A stretch of DNA of 64,000 bases from Bolinopsis microptera (Eukaryota > Ctenophora > Tentaculata > Lobata > Bolinopsidae), in NCBI RefSeq assembly GCF_026151205.1, contig NC_087078.1, positions 16,075,118 to 16,139,117 on the forward strand, in the 5' to 3' direction. Each line of letters opens with the position of its first letter. Position 1 is the stretch's first letter. A model generated the notes under the pieces. It saw only the letters and a list, made by a program, of their open reading frames with translations. It was not told the DNA's origin and did no database searches. Positions 54,301 to 63,076 of this stretch are shown in pieces. The position numbers and the translations under genes were made by a program.

Positions 54301-57300
54301 TTAATAATATAACTGAGCAATAGCTTGGGCCAAATAGTTCAAAGTTCCATATTGTCCAGTGGGTGGGGTCAAATAAAATTCTTGACTTATTCCACATAAA
54401 AGCGAACTTGAGTTGTGGTTGACACAGTCATATACAAATGTACCATGAGCCTTATACAAAATAGCATGAAGTTCTATAACATCAGGGAATTTCTTTATCA
54501 TCTTCTGCAGTGAGCCTAAAATCATGATTGTTTCAACATACAACTGACGGAGCTGAGGTTGTGGGATTTTGTCGAGCCAAGTGGATATGTTGATAGCAAA
54601 TTGGGGTTCACCGGCAGTCATTTCGTCTGTCAAGGGAAAAGATCTTAGGATGTTGCCCCCAAGATCTATTCCAGATGTTGCATTCATAAGAGCGTACAAA
54701 CTATGATGAAAGTTTTTAGGAAGCCTGTTTAAGGACCCATCTATATATCGTATTCTTTCCCAGGTAAGCTCTTTCTCATCGTCACCTGCCGATATACCTC
54801 CACTGAGCAGGCTAAAAATTAGCTGATATAATCGAATGGGTTTTAGCTCACACATTTTGTCAAACACTTTCTCGTCCCCAGATGTTTCTTTAGCAATGAG
54901 TTTCACAAGTAAATCTATTCTTATTCTCAATATGCCTTTGAATAGAGCTGGATTTTTCTGGGCAAGTTGAGACAAATAATTGAGCAATTCTTGGTAGATG
55001 GAAAATAAGACATTACACTTTTTACTGTGTCGTACAATGACATCAAGAAACTCAGCAAGTGGAAGAGGTTGTGATATTGTTTCCTCATCTGTACCTTCCC
55101 CAAATGAAATTTGCCTTTGAGTGACCAAGATATGAAGAACACTTTCATTAATGGATGGATGTACTTTGTGTAAGAAGGCAGAACAGTGTCGTAATACATA
55201 CCAGCATGTCTCTTCAGATGCAAGTTTGTAAAGTTTTTGTACCTCTGGAATCAAACCAACAGGTAAATGTCCCATTTCTTTGTAAATCTTGTTAAGACAG
55301 TTCCACTTCTCTGATACTGTTGATCCTGTCAGTTGCATTAATTTCTCGGCACCAGAATAGATCTCACAATCTTCAGTAGTTTCTTGAGAGCTTGTTTTGG
55401 TAGAAAAAGACAAATTTGTTGCCTCAGAGGTCCCTAAGATGAAAATTCCATTATCTTTTTGTACTAGAGCTGGGACAGTAGGCAGCAGCTGTTTGAAAGA
55501 TGTTGCCAAAGCAGTCTGAGTGTGACATAGTTTAACTTGCACACCTTGGAAAGAGCCAGATTTCAATGTATCAAGGAAGCGAGAAGTTGATTTGTCAGCA
55601 CATTTTTCAGGAGTTAAGAAAATTATCAATATTGGCCTGCCTGGAAAGCACCATTGAGATGATAGGTATGAAAGTCTGGCAATGGTTTTCTGGATGAATA
55701 TTTCATTGTCTAAGTTGTTGTAAAATGAAGCACCAAGAGAGTATTCTGGAAGAGATAAAAAGAACTGATCTTTAAACTGATAAACAACGCTTGTACGTAG
55801 TGAACTCACTCTCTGTAAATTAGTCATATCAGTTTTGACATTTGATTTCATGCCTAGATCAATCCACATTTGAACCACAACTTGTGGGGTGACCATTTTT
55901 ACACCACAGTCATGTACTGGAGAACAAGGAATGTCATGCTCATCTGCAAAGGATTGACACTTCTCATTTGCGGATAATAATACTATCTGCACAATCGAGG
56001 AGTTTCTTTTGGACATGCTCAGTCTACGGTTTAGTGGATCAATGTTGCTAGGACTGATAAATTCATTTTGCAAGAGCCCTGCAACAATGAACAAAGATTG
56101 GGCCCATAAAAAGGGGATTTTCCCACCACAAAGCCGAACCTGAGAGCCATTTGAAGATTTTTCTTCTTCAACCTTCTCACTTGGGACAAAGTAAAATTCG
56201 GGGACCAATGGATATCCATCCTCATCAGGCACCTGAAGTTTCTCAATATGTAGTTTTATATTGTTTGCTGATTCCATGTTTTTTGAGAACAGTTCATCAA
56301 TCCACTCATAGATGAAATATATCGGCCACTCACACTCAATACCCTCAAAGTTTCTCAGTTCTCCAAGGTTATAATGAAGCCTATTCTTGTCCTCCACAGC
56401 TGTCTTGTAGCCATCAAGCAAAAATCGTTTGTATCCATAATGGCCTTCAAGGCTTCTTTTTAATGAATCTTTAGTTTGAGCAAGAAGCATATCTTTTTCA
56501 ACGGCAAAGGCTGGATATGATATGATGCTCCACAGCGAGCTCTCTATCTCTTTACTTTTACTACTACGAGGAAGGATTGCCTCAAGCACTCTATTACACT
56601 GTCTTGACATGTCAGGAGGCACGTAAATTACTGATCGAGCTCCACCCTGTGCACCAAACAAGTTAAGACCCCTGATAGCGCAAAGAGCTGCTTTCGTCAT
56701 ACCAACAGAACAAGCACTAAGTTCCCTGATACCACGGTTATTCTTGTCACCACGCTCATACACACCATAATCAGGGGTCTGATAGGCAAAATGTATGTAC
56801 AATACCAGGCTTTGAATAAAGTCAACCTCTGAAAGAGATTGCACAATAACGAAACCTGATGAGGTAATTTGAGCCAAAGTCAACACATATAAAGATGTTG
56901 CATCAAGCTGCAAGTGTCCCCATTCATCGTCACCAACAACGGGTTGCCCTGTGCTAGTATCATATTTGGCATGCAAACAATCCAAATATGATTGAGAGGC
57001 ATTGAATTTCATGACCTTATCTTTTTGATTCATCAATGATTGTAACAAACCTCGCATGCCTTTTATGGTTCGAAATTTCAATTCATGGTAGAAACTACGA
57101 TTAGTCGCAGAGAGCTGCTTTTCAAAAGCTAATGACAATGCCCACAAGGAATGAAGTGCGTAAGTGCAATCGCGAACCCATGTGTCTGCACCCGGATGAG
57201 CAGGAATAAGACCAGTAACAGGATGTTGCAGCTCAATAATACTTTTCTTGGCAAGAGAATACCAGTAAAATAGGTCTTCTTGAACTCCACATTTCTCAGT

Positions 57301-57360
57301 TGAGACCAATCTTTCTCTGCACGGTAACATATACTGCAATTGTACCCGTTTTACATTCAA
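54301..57360 (-). CDS. PHKA-like: Phosphorylase b kinase regulatory subunit, alpha-like, intron-free
   Basis: The single frame of 1019 codons covers nearly the whole alpha/beta family. The GH15-like N-terminal domain shows HPVTGLIPAHPGADTWVRD, WGHLQLDATSLYVLTLAQIT, ERGDKNNRGIRELSACSVGM, ISYPAFAVEKDML and FEGIECEWPIYFIYEWIDEL. The C-terminal part shows DGSLNRLPKNFHHSLYALM, IPQPQLRQLYVETIMILGSL and PPTGQYGTLNYLAQA. Wording such as SVIYV..D...C, LPRSSKSKEIESSLWSIISY and 'VVGDDEWGHLQLDATSLY' is nearer to alpha than beta. Vertebrate alpha is ~1235 aa and ends in a farnesylated CaaX box; this one stops at AQLYY with no CaaX and lacks the long variable insert. These subunits tether calmodulin and restrain the catalytic gamma subunit. 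The missing introns suggest a retrogene, but the intact frame suggests function. Confidence 0.88.
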   Translation of the reverse strand: MNVKRVQLQYMLPCRERLVSTEKCGVQEDLFYWYSLAKKSIIELQHPVTGLIPAHPGADTWVRDCTYALHSLWALSLAFEKQLSATNRSFYHELKFRTIKGMRGLLQSLMNQKDKVMKFNASQSYLDCLHAKYDTSTGQPVVGDDEWGHLQLDATSLYVLTLAQITSSGFVIVQSLSEVDFIQSLVLYIHFAYQTPDYGVYERGDKNNRGIRELSACSVGMTKAALCAIRGLNLFGAQGGARSVIYVPPDMSRQCNRVLEAILPRSSKSKEIESSLWSIISYPAFAVEKDMLLAQTKDSLKRSLEGHYGYKRFLLDGYKTAVEDKNRLHYNLGELRNFEGIECEWPIYFIYEWIDELFSKNMESANNIKLHIEKLQVPDEDGYPLVPEFYFVPSEKVEEEKSSNGSQVRLCGGKIPFLWAQSLFIVAGLLQNEFISPSNIDPLNRRLSMSKRNSSIVQIVLLSANEKCQSFADEHDIPCSPVHDCGVKMVTPQVVVQMWIDLGMKSNVKTDMTNLQRVSSLRTSVVYQFKDQFFLSLPEYSLGASFYNNLDNEIFIQKTIARLSYLSSQWCFPGRPILIIFLTPEKCADKSTSRFLDTLKSGSFQGVQVKLCHTQTALATSFKQLLPTVPALVQKDNGIFILGTSEATNLSFSTKTSSQETTEDCEIYSGAEKLMQLTGSTVSEKWNCLNKIYKEMGHLPVGLIPEVQKLYKLASEETCWYVLRHCSAFLHKVHPSINESVLHILVTQRQISFGEGTDEETISQPLPLAEFLDVIVRHSKKCNVLFSIYQELLNYLSQLAQKNPALFKGILRIRIDLLVKLIAKETSGDEKVFDKMCELKPIRLYQLIFSLLSGGISAGDDEKELTWERIRYIDGSLNRLPKNFHHSLYALMNATSGIDLGGNILRSFPLTDEMTAGEPQFAINISTWLDKIPQPQLRQLYVETIMILGSLQKMIKKFPDVIELHAILYKAHGTFVYDCVNHNSSSLLCGISQEFYLTPPTGQYGTLNYLAQAIAQLYY

Positions 57361-57581
57361 ATTCTTAGTATTAAGGTATTATATTATATTAGTAAGAGCA
57401 ATCGTATGACAGAATATTGTAATTAATAACTTTCAACACTACTATATAACAAATAATTTGAGGGTCATCTACACTTTACTAGGGTCATCAACTCTGAAGT
57501 CCTAATCTCCTCCAAAACAAAACACTTAACGGGAGCCGACCCCAAGTCGGATCTATTTGGTCAGTATTACTTACATTTGAT

Positions 57582-59726
57582 TTGAAAATGGCGTCAAATT
57601 CTAGGAAGACTTCAGGTACTCCTAAAACATCTAATAGCTTGTCTCGCAACATTTTAGCCGAATCTACAGTGGACAATGAAGATCAGGTAAACAGGAAACA
57701 TAGGGACAAGAAGAAATGTCCATGTCAACGCTCTTTTAACGGTAAAGTTTACCTCATTGACTGTTCTAAGTGTCATCAAGAGTGGCATGTGGACTGCCTG
57801 TCTATGAAAGGTATAACGAGGTCAGCTATCAACTCCATGGTAGAATGGCTGTGCCCATACTGCTTCGTGGCACCAGTATCAACACTGAAGAAACAGAGAG
57901 ACGAATTTTGTTACAGCTGCAGGAACACAAGGGCTTTGCAACAGGCCAACTCAGATTTTGAAGCATCTACAGCTGTTAAGAATCTTGAAACTGTCAGTGC
58001 ACTTGTGGCATCAGCAAGCTCAGCAGGCTCAGCTCTTGAAAAATTTGACTTCGAACAGTTCTCTAGGAACCTTGACACTCTCTCCCAGTTCGACGTTCAC
58101 CTTCAACACCTGCTTCTTAAAGAGAACTCCCTTAATGGCCTAAATAATGAAATAAAGCTCCATGACAAATCATTAGAATCAATAAATACCAACATTGCTG
58201 AACTACAGAGGGACCTTAAACTTTTAGCATCTAGACCTTCCCCTGAATCATCCCCATCTACAGACTCATCTGAGCAGTTTCTGAAGAGCATCTCAGAACA
58301 ACTCACCGCACTTTCTGCAAATGAGCCCACTGTAGCTGCAGGCATTGCTGAACTAAAACAGTCTATAAGTTCTATACAGCCATTGCATAACCCTGGTCCT
58401 TGCATTCCTCCCAACCTACCTCCTGCACAGCATCCTCGTCCTCCAGCACCACCTGTCCTTTTGCAGCCACCTCATCATGAGCAGAAACCTGTGGAACTGT
58501 TCAAAAACGATTTTATAGATCAGAAGACTGCGGAAGAACTAGTTGACCTATTTGATTTGAGCAGCACAGACTTCAAAATTGAAAACGAACGCTCCTGCCT
58601 ATCATATGGGGAACGGTACGATTATCCTGGATCTAAGTCGTCCAAGACACCAAAGGCAATACCACCACCCTTGAGAAAACTCATCGACAGAATCAACAGT
58701 GAGTTTTGTTCAGGTGACCAACCTCAGGTTAACAGCTGTTTGGTGAATCGGTTTGACGGCACAAGCAGCACCTTGCCTAGACACTCTGATAACGAGCCTT
58801 CTATCCACCCGGAATCAAGTATCTTTACAGTCTCTCTTGGTACTGCATGTCATGTTTCTTTCTCTGATGCTAGTACAGGTATTGATGAGCACAAGCAACT
58901 ATGTGGCCCAGGATCATTATATGTAATGACTCGTCGTAGCCAAGCACTGTTCCACCATCGTATCGATGCAGGCGAGATAACTGGGCTGCGCTACAGTATA
59001 ACATTGAGATCAGTCAGTTCCCTGAATAGAAACGCTACATGTATCATTGGGGACTCGAACACCGGCGGACTGAAATTCGGTTCTGATCCTGCCAAGTCAT
59101 TCGGCAAATGGCTTCCTGGAAAACGATTCTTTGCCCCAACTGTCGATAGCATTGATCCTTATGTGTCCTGTGGCTATAGAAACTGTGTTATATTGTGTGG
59201 GGTTAATGACCTGAAACAAACAGATGTAAAAAGCCAAAACGATATTGATATAATCTACAACCATCTAGTTTCAAAAATTGCCCAGATTCAATCTATTAAT
59301 CCGGGTGTGCATGTATATGTTTGTCCAACAATTCCTTCTAAACGTGCTGATTTAAATAGAAAGCTTATATACTTTAACAGTTTGATTCGATGTAGGCTGC
59401 TCCCGTCCAATTTTGGTGTCAGTTATGTGGATGGATTTGATGAGTTCTGTGATAGGGATGGTCTCCTTGACCGCTCTCTCTCTCGCGACCTCAACAAATA
59501 CCAAAAACCGGACTTCCTTCACCTCAACTGGAGGGGACTAGCAAAGTTAGGTCAATTTATTCGTAACACTGTTCTTCTCAGGATTAACGGTGGTATCGAC
59601 AAAAGGAAGAGGAGGTCCACAAGGGTAGACGATAGATCCTACAGGGATGCGACTGCTGGAAGAGAAACTGGTCCTGTTGTTCCTGCTGCTGCTAGTCAGG
59701 GTCACGTGGATGGTTACCAACCATGA
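57582..59726 (+). CDS. LINE ORF1: PHD finger + AlkB-like dioxygenase + SGNH esterase
   Basis: 714 aa. A PHD finger at residues 46-94 has C46, C48, C61, C64, H69, C72, C91, C94 (C4HC3). A helical linker follows, then a Pro-rich stretch (~270-305). Residues ~305-480 look like an AlkB/2OG-Fe(II) oxygenase: LFKNDFIDQKTAEELVDLF, the NRFDG...LPRHSDNEPSI segment with metal ligands H401 and D403, GPGSLYVMTRRSQALFHHRI with the distal His at 458/459, and GLRYSITLRS with R470 and R476 for 2OG. This pattern is closest to the plant/viral-type AlkB group. Residues ~484-670 form an SGNH hydrolase: IIGDSNTGG (Ser492), CGVND (Asn542), and DFLHLNW (Asp644, His647). The tail is basic. Two in-frame Met codons begin the frame (57582 and 57588); the second has the better context. 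The role is probably RNA binding and protection or membrane-lipid chemistry of the RNP, but this is inference. Confidence 0.85.
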   Translation: MKMASNSRKTSGTPKTSNSLSRNILAESTVDNEDQVNRKHRDKKKCPCQRSFNGKVYLIDCSKCHQEWHVDCLSMKGITRSAINSMVEWLCPYCFVAPVSTLKKQRDEFCYSCRNTRALQQANSDFEASTAVKNLETVSALVASASSAGSALEKFDFEQFSRNLDTLSQFDVHLQHLLLKENSLNGLNNEIKLHDKSLESINTNIAELQRDLKLLASRPSPESSPSTDSSEQFLKSISEQLTALSANEPTVAAGIAELKQSISSIQPLHNPGPCIPPNLPPAQHPRPPAPPVLLQPPHHEQKPVELFKNDFIDQKTAEELVDLFDLSSTDFKIENERSCLSYGERYDYPGSKSSKTPKAIPPPLRKLIDRINSEFCSGDQPQVNSCLVNRFDGTSSTLPRHSDNEPSIHPESSIFTVSLGTACHVSFSDASTGIDEHKQLCGPGSLYVMTRRSQALFHHRIDAGEITGLRYSITLRSVSSLNRNATCIIGDSNTGGLKFGSDPAKSFGKWLPGKRFFAPTVDSIDPYVSCGYRNCVILCGVNDLKQTDVKSQNDIDIIYNHLVSKIAQIQSINPGVHVYVCPTIPSKRADLNRKLIYFNSLIRCRLLPSNFGVSYVDGFDEFCDRDGLLDRSLSRDLNKYQKPDFLHLNWRGLAKLGQFIRNTVLLRINGGIDKRKRRSTRVDDRSYRDATAGRETGPVVPAAASQGHVDGYQP

Positions 59727-62700
59727 CTCCCCTCATTAAGGAGGTATGTCCTGTCTGTTCTAAGAACATAGTCATCGGCCAAACAATAGTTGAATGTTTT
59801 CACTGTGACTGCATAATGCACCATAAATGCTATCGCAAATCAAATCCAAATAGCCAATCTAATGAGTTTTACTGTACTCGTTGTATCCATTTAGACAAGG
59901 TTAAATACAACCCATTTAAACTACTCACTGACAATGACGACGACGACAACAACCTAGACGAATACACAACCAAAATCTCAAATACTTTAAATGATTGTAA
60001 CTCATACACTGCATCTGACCTTACAAATATTCTCTGCAACCAAGTAAAGAAACAATCATCTATTCTCTTTCAAAATATTGATGGAAATAAATCAAATTTT
60101 GACAACCTTGCCATTGAAACCTGTAGGTACAAAACAAAATTCTCCGTAATAGCCCTAGCTGAAACCAACACTGGAAAAGAATTAAGCAATCTATTTCAGC
60201 TCGACGGTTATAATAGTTACTATCAGGACACAGCACCTAACAAACAAAAGGGCACTGGAGTAGCCCTTTATGTTGACGATAAATTAAATGCTACTGTAAT
60301 TGAGAATATATCACAAGTCACAGAACATCTAGAAATACTTGTCTTATCATTAAGTAACGAAGATCAACCTGTTAATGTAGGTGTTTTGTATCGTCCACCA
60401 AGTGGCTGTATTTCTCAAGCTCTAGTTGAACTTTCTAACCTTCTTGATCACATGCCGAAGTTTAGTTATCTAGCTGGAGACTTTAATATCGATCTTCATG
60501 ATAAAGATAACAAAAATGTTCAAAAATATGAAGAAATATTATTCAGTAAAGGATTTTGTCCGTTAATATCAATTGTTACCCACGAAAAACCAGGCTGTAA
60601 AGCATCCTGCATAGATAACATTATTACTAACGATATTGAGAATGTGATTACTTCAGGCACCCTAAAAGAACGAATAACTCATCACTCACCTATTTTTAAC
60701 ACATTTAACTGGAATGTTGAAGTCAACTCTGAAAAAACTTCTTTTAAACAATATTACGACTTCTGTCAATCAAATGTTAACGGCTTCCTAGTGGATCTTG
60801 AAGATGAGCTTAAAACTAAAACAATCCATAACTTTACTGAATTCCATGACACTTACAAAAACTGCGTCGAAAAATCGTTTAAATTAGAGACCCCGAAAAC
60901 CTCTAAGAGAACTATTCAGGTTAACCCTTGGATAACTCCCGGTCTCATTTGCTCAATTAATAATCAGCATAAACTGTACGAAAATTGGGTTGAGATAAGA
61001 AATAGAAAATGTAAACTCGGGGAAACTGATAACAAGGGCGGCATTTGCCAGTGCCCTGAATGCTCACTAAAACGTAGTCGCTACCTTATCTACAAAGAAT
61101 ACAGAAAAGTCCTAAAGAAAACACGTCAAACTGTGAAAACAGAATACTTCTCTGGTAAATTTGCTGAAAATAGCGGTGATAGTAAAAAGACCTGGGAACT
61201 AATAAATCGTATAAGAGGTAAACGGCGGCGTGAAATAAAGCCGCTGTTCACCATAGACAACGTTAAGATAACAAATAGAAGGATCATAGCAAACGAATTC
61301 AATAAATATTTTGTATCATTAGCCTCTGACCTAAATACCGCTTACAATGATCTTGGACAAATTAACATAAACAGTATACCTAGTTTCTATGATTATCTAC
61401 CGCTTTCAAACACTTCCAGCATTTACATGCATGACTGCACAACAGACGAGGTTAGCAAAATCATATCTGAACTTAAAAATGGCAAGGCAAGTGACATACC
61501 GATTCATGTAATTAAGCAGTCCTCTAAAATAGTTACTCCTTTACTCACTGTACTGTATAACGAATGTATGAAAGATGGCATATTTCCAGATGACCTTAAA
61601 GTTGGAAGGATTAGTCCCATTTACAAGAAAGATAACCAGGAACTCCTTGAAAACTATAGACCTGTATCAACGCTAGCTGTGTTTGGTAAAATATTTGAAA
61701 AGATTATATTCAATAGATTATACAGCTTCTTCCATTCACAGAACTCCTTATATGAAAACCAGTACGGATTCCGTAAAAATCACTCGACCAGTTATGCCCT
61801 AAATTACTCAGTGAACCACGTAGAATCTTGCCTCAAGAAAAAACAACACGTTCTTGGAATATTTATTGATCTTAGTAAAGCCTTTGATACAATATCACAT
61901 GAAAAGTTACTGCATAAGTTAGAAAATTATGGAATCCGTGGAAATGCAAATAACCTTATAGCAAGTTACCTGTCGAACAGATACCAGTATGTCTCGGTAT
62001 TAGGTGAAGAATCCGAGAAACTTCCAGTAGTCTATGGAGTGCCGCAGGGGAGCTGTCTTGGTCCCTTACTTTTTATTATTTATATTAATGACATCCGTAA
62101 CTCATCAATTATAGGAAAGTTTATACTATTTGCCGACGACACTAACATATTTATAGAAGACACATGTGTCAAAAGACTATACGAAAAAGGAAATGAAGTT
62201 CTATCATTTGTGTACAAGTATATGAAACTAAACTTATTACATATTAACATTAAGAAATGTTGTTTTATTCATTTTAAACCCTCACGGGCCAAAGAGGAAG
62301 TAGAAAATGACGAGAACATACTAACTTTAAATAATGTAGTTATTAAAAGAGTTCAAGAAGCTAAATTTCTAGGCGTTATTATTGACGACCAACTTAACTG
62401 GAAATCACATACGCAGTCACTTAACTCAAAACTTAAATGCGAAGTAGGAAAGCTGTGCAGAATACGACACATTGTCCCAAAGCAGTATTATAAGGATTTA
62501 TATCATACTCTATTTGAATCACATTTAGGATTTGGAATATCTGTGTGGGGTGGTATTAGCAATAACCGACTTGAACCTATCTTTAAAACACAGAAAAAGT
62601 GTATAAGAATTCTGTTTGGGGATAGAGAAGCTTACCTAGAGAAGTTTAAAACGTGTGCCCGAACACGACCTGTTGATAAGCAAAGACTGGGGGTGGACTT

Positions 62701-63076
62701 TTACCAAAAAGAACACTCCAAGCCCTTGTTTAAAACCCACAGGTTGTTGACGGTCCACAATCTGTACAAGTACACTTGTCTCTTAGAACTATTCAAAATT
62801 AATAAGTTAGAGGAACCATTATCACTGTACTCATCATTTAACAGGTCACCACGACGAGAGGATTATTTCATTACATCACAACCATCCTCACAATTCATCT
62901 ACCAATCATCCTACATGTGGAACAGCTGTCGACAAACATCAAGTAAGATAAGTTTTAATACTCCGACAAACGGGTTTAAGAATATATTGAAAATTGCCTT
63001 ACGAGAATTGCAATTCAAGCATGATACACTTGATTGGTGTGAGCTTAATTTTGCCACAAATGAGCTCAAGTTCTGA
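59723..63076 (+). CDS. LINE ORF2: PHD finger + APE endonuclease + reverse transcriptase
   Basis: 1117 aa. A second PHD-type finger opens the protein (CPVC...CFHC....HHKC...CTRC, residues ~9-55). The APE endonuclease (~115-335) keeps every hallmark: FQNIDG, ALAETN, GVLYRPPSG, AGDFNID, CIDNII and THHSPIF. The reverse transcriptase (~560-860) has ENYRPVSTLAVFGKIFEKII, NQYGFRKNHST, GIFIDLSKAFDTISHEKLL, VPQGSCLGPLLFIIYINDI and the catalytic FADD. The C-terminal domain holds KFLGVIIDDQLNW, TQKKCIRILFG and CARTRP. It nicks target DNA and copies the element's RNA there. Its ATG overlaps the ORF1 stop (ATGA at 59723-59726). All catalytic residues are intact, so it may be active. Confidence 0.95.
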   Translation: MTPLIKEVCPVCSKNIVIGQTIVECFHCDCIMHHKCYRKSNPNSQSNEFYCTRCIHLDKVKYNPFKLLTDNDDDDNNLDEYTTKISNTLNDCNSYTASDLTNILCNQVKKQSSILFQNIDGNKSNFDNLAIETCRYKTKFSVIALAETNTGKELSNLFQLDGYNSYYQDTAPNKQKGTGVALYVDDKLNATVIENISQVTEHLEILVLSLSNEDQPVNVGVLYRPPSGCISQALVELSNLLDHMPKFSYLAGDFNIDLHDKDNKNVQKYEEILFSKGFCPLISIVTHEKPGCKASCIDNIITNDIENVITSGTLKERITHHSPIFNTFNWNVEVNSEKTSFKQYYDFCQSNVNGFLVDLEDELKTKTIHNFTEFHDTYKNCVEKSFKLETPKTSKRTIQVNPWITPGLICSINNQHKLYENWVEIRNRKCKLGETDNKGGICQCPECSLKRSRYLIYKEYRKVLKKTRQTVKTEYFSGKFAENSGDSKKTWELINRIRGKRRREIKPLFTIDNVKITNRRIIANEFNKYFVSLASDLNTAYNDLGQININSIPSFYDYLPLSNTSSIYMHDCTTDEVSKIISELKNGKASDIPIHVIKQSSKIVTPLLTVLYNECMKDGIFPDDLKVGRISPIYKKDNQELLENYRPVSTLAVFGKIFEKIIFNRLYSFFHSQNSLYENQYGFRKNHSTSYALNYSVNHVESCLKKKQHVLGIFIDLSKAFDTISHEKLLHKLENYGIRGNANNLIASYLSNRYQYVSVLGEESEKLPVVYGVPQGSCLGPLLFIIYINDIRNSSIIGKFILFADDTNIFIEDTCVKRLYEKGNEVLSFVYKYMKLNLLHINIKKCCFIHFKPSRAKEEVENDENILTLNNVVIKRVQEAKFLGVIIDDQLNWKSHTQSLNSKLKCEVGKLCRIRHIVPKQYYKDLYHTLFESHLGFGISVWGGISNNRLEPIFKTQKKCIRILFGDREAYLEKFKTCARTRPVDKQRLGVDFYQKEHSKPLFKTHRLLTVHNLYKYTCLLELFKINKLEEPLSLYSSFNRSPRREDYFITSQPSSQFIYQSSYMWNSCRQTSSKISFNTPTNGFKNILKIALRELQFKHDTLDWCELNFATNELKF

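Noticed and set aside
54301-57360. Assignment as the beta subunit (PHKB)
   Set aside because: Most diagnostic segments (SSVGM, LPRSSKSKE, ECEWP, VVGDDEWGHLQLDATSLY) are closer to alpha; the missing CaaX end leaves some doubt.
58103-58414. Minus-strand frame inside LINE ORF1
   Set aside because: Antisense shadow of a conserved ORF; no independent support.
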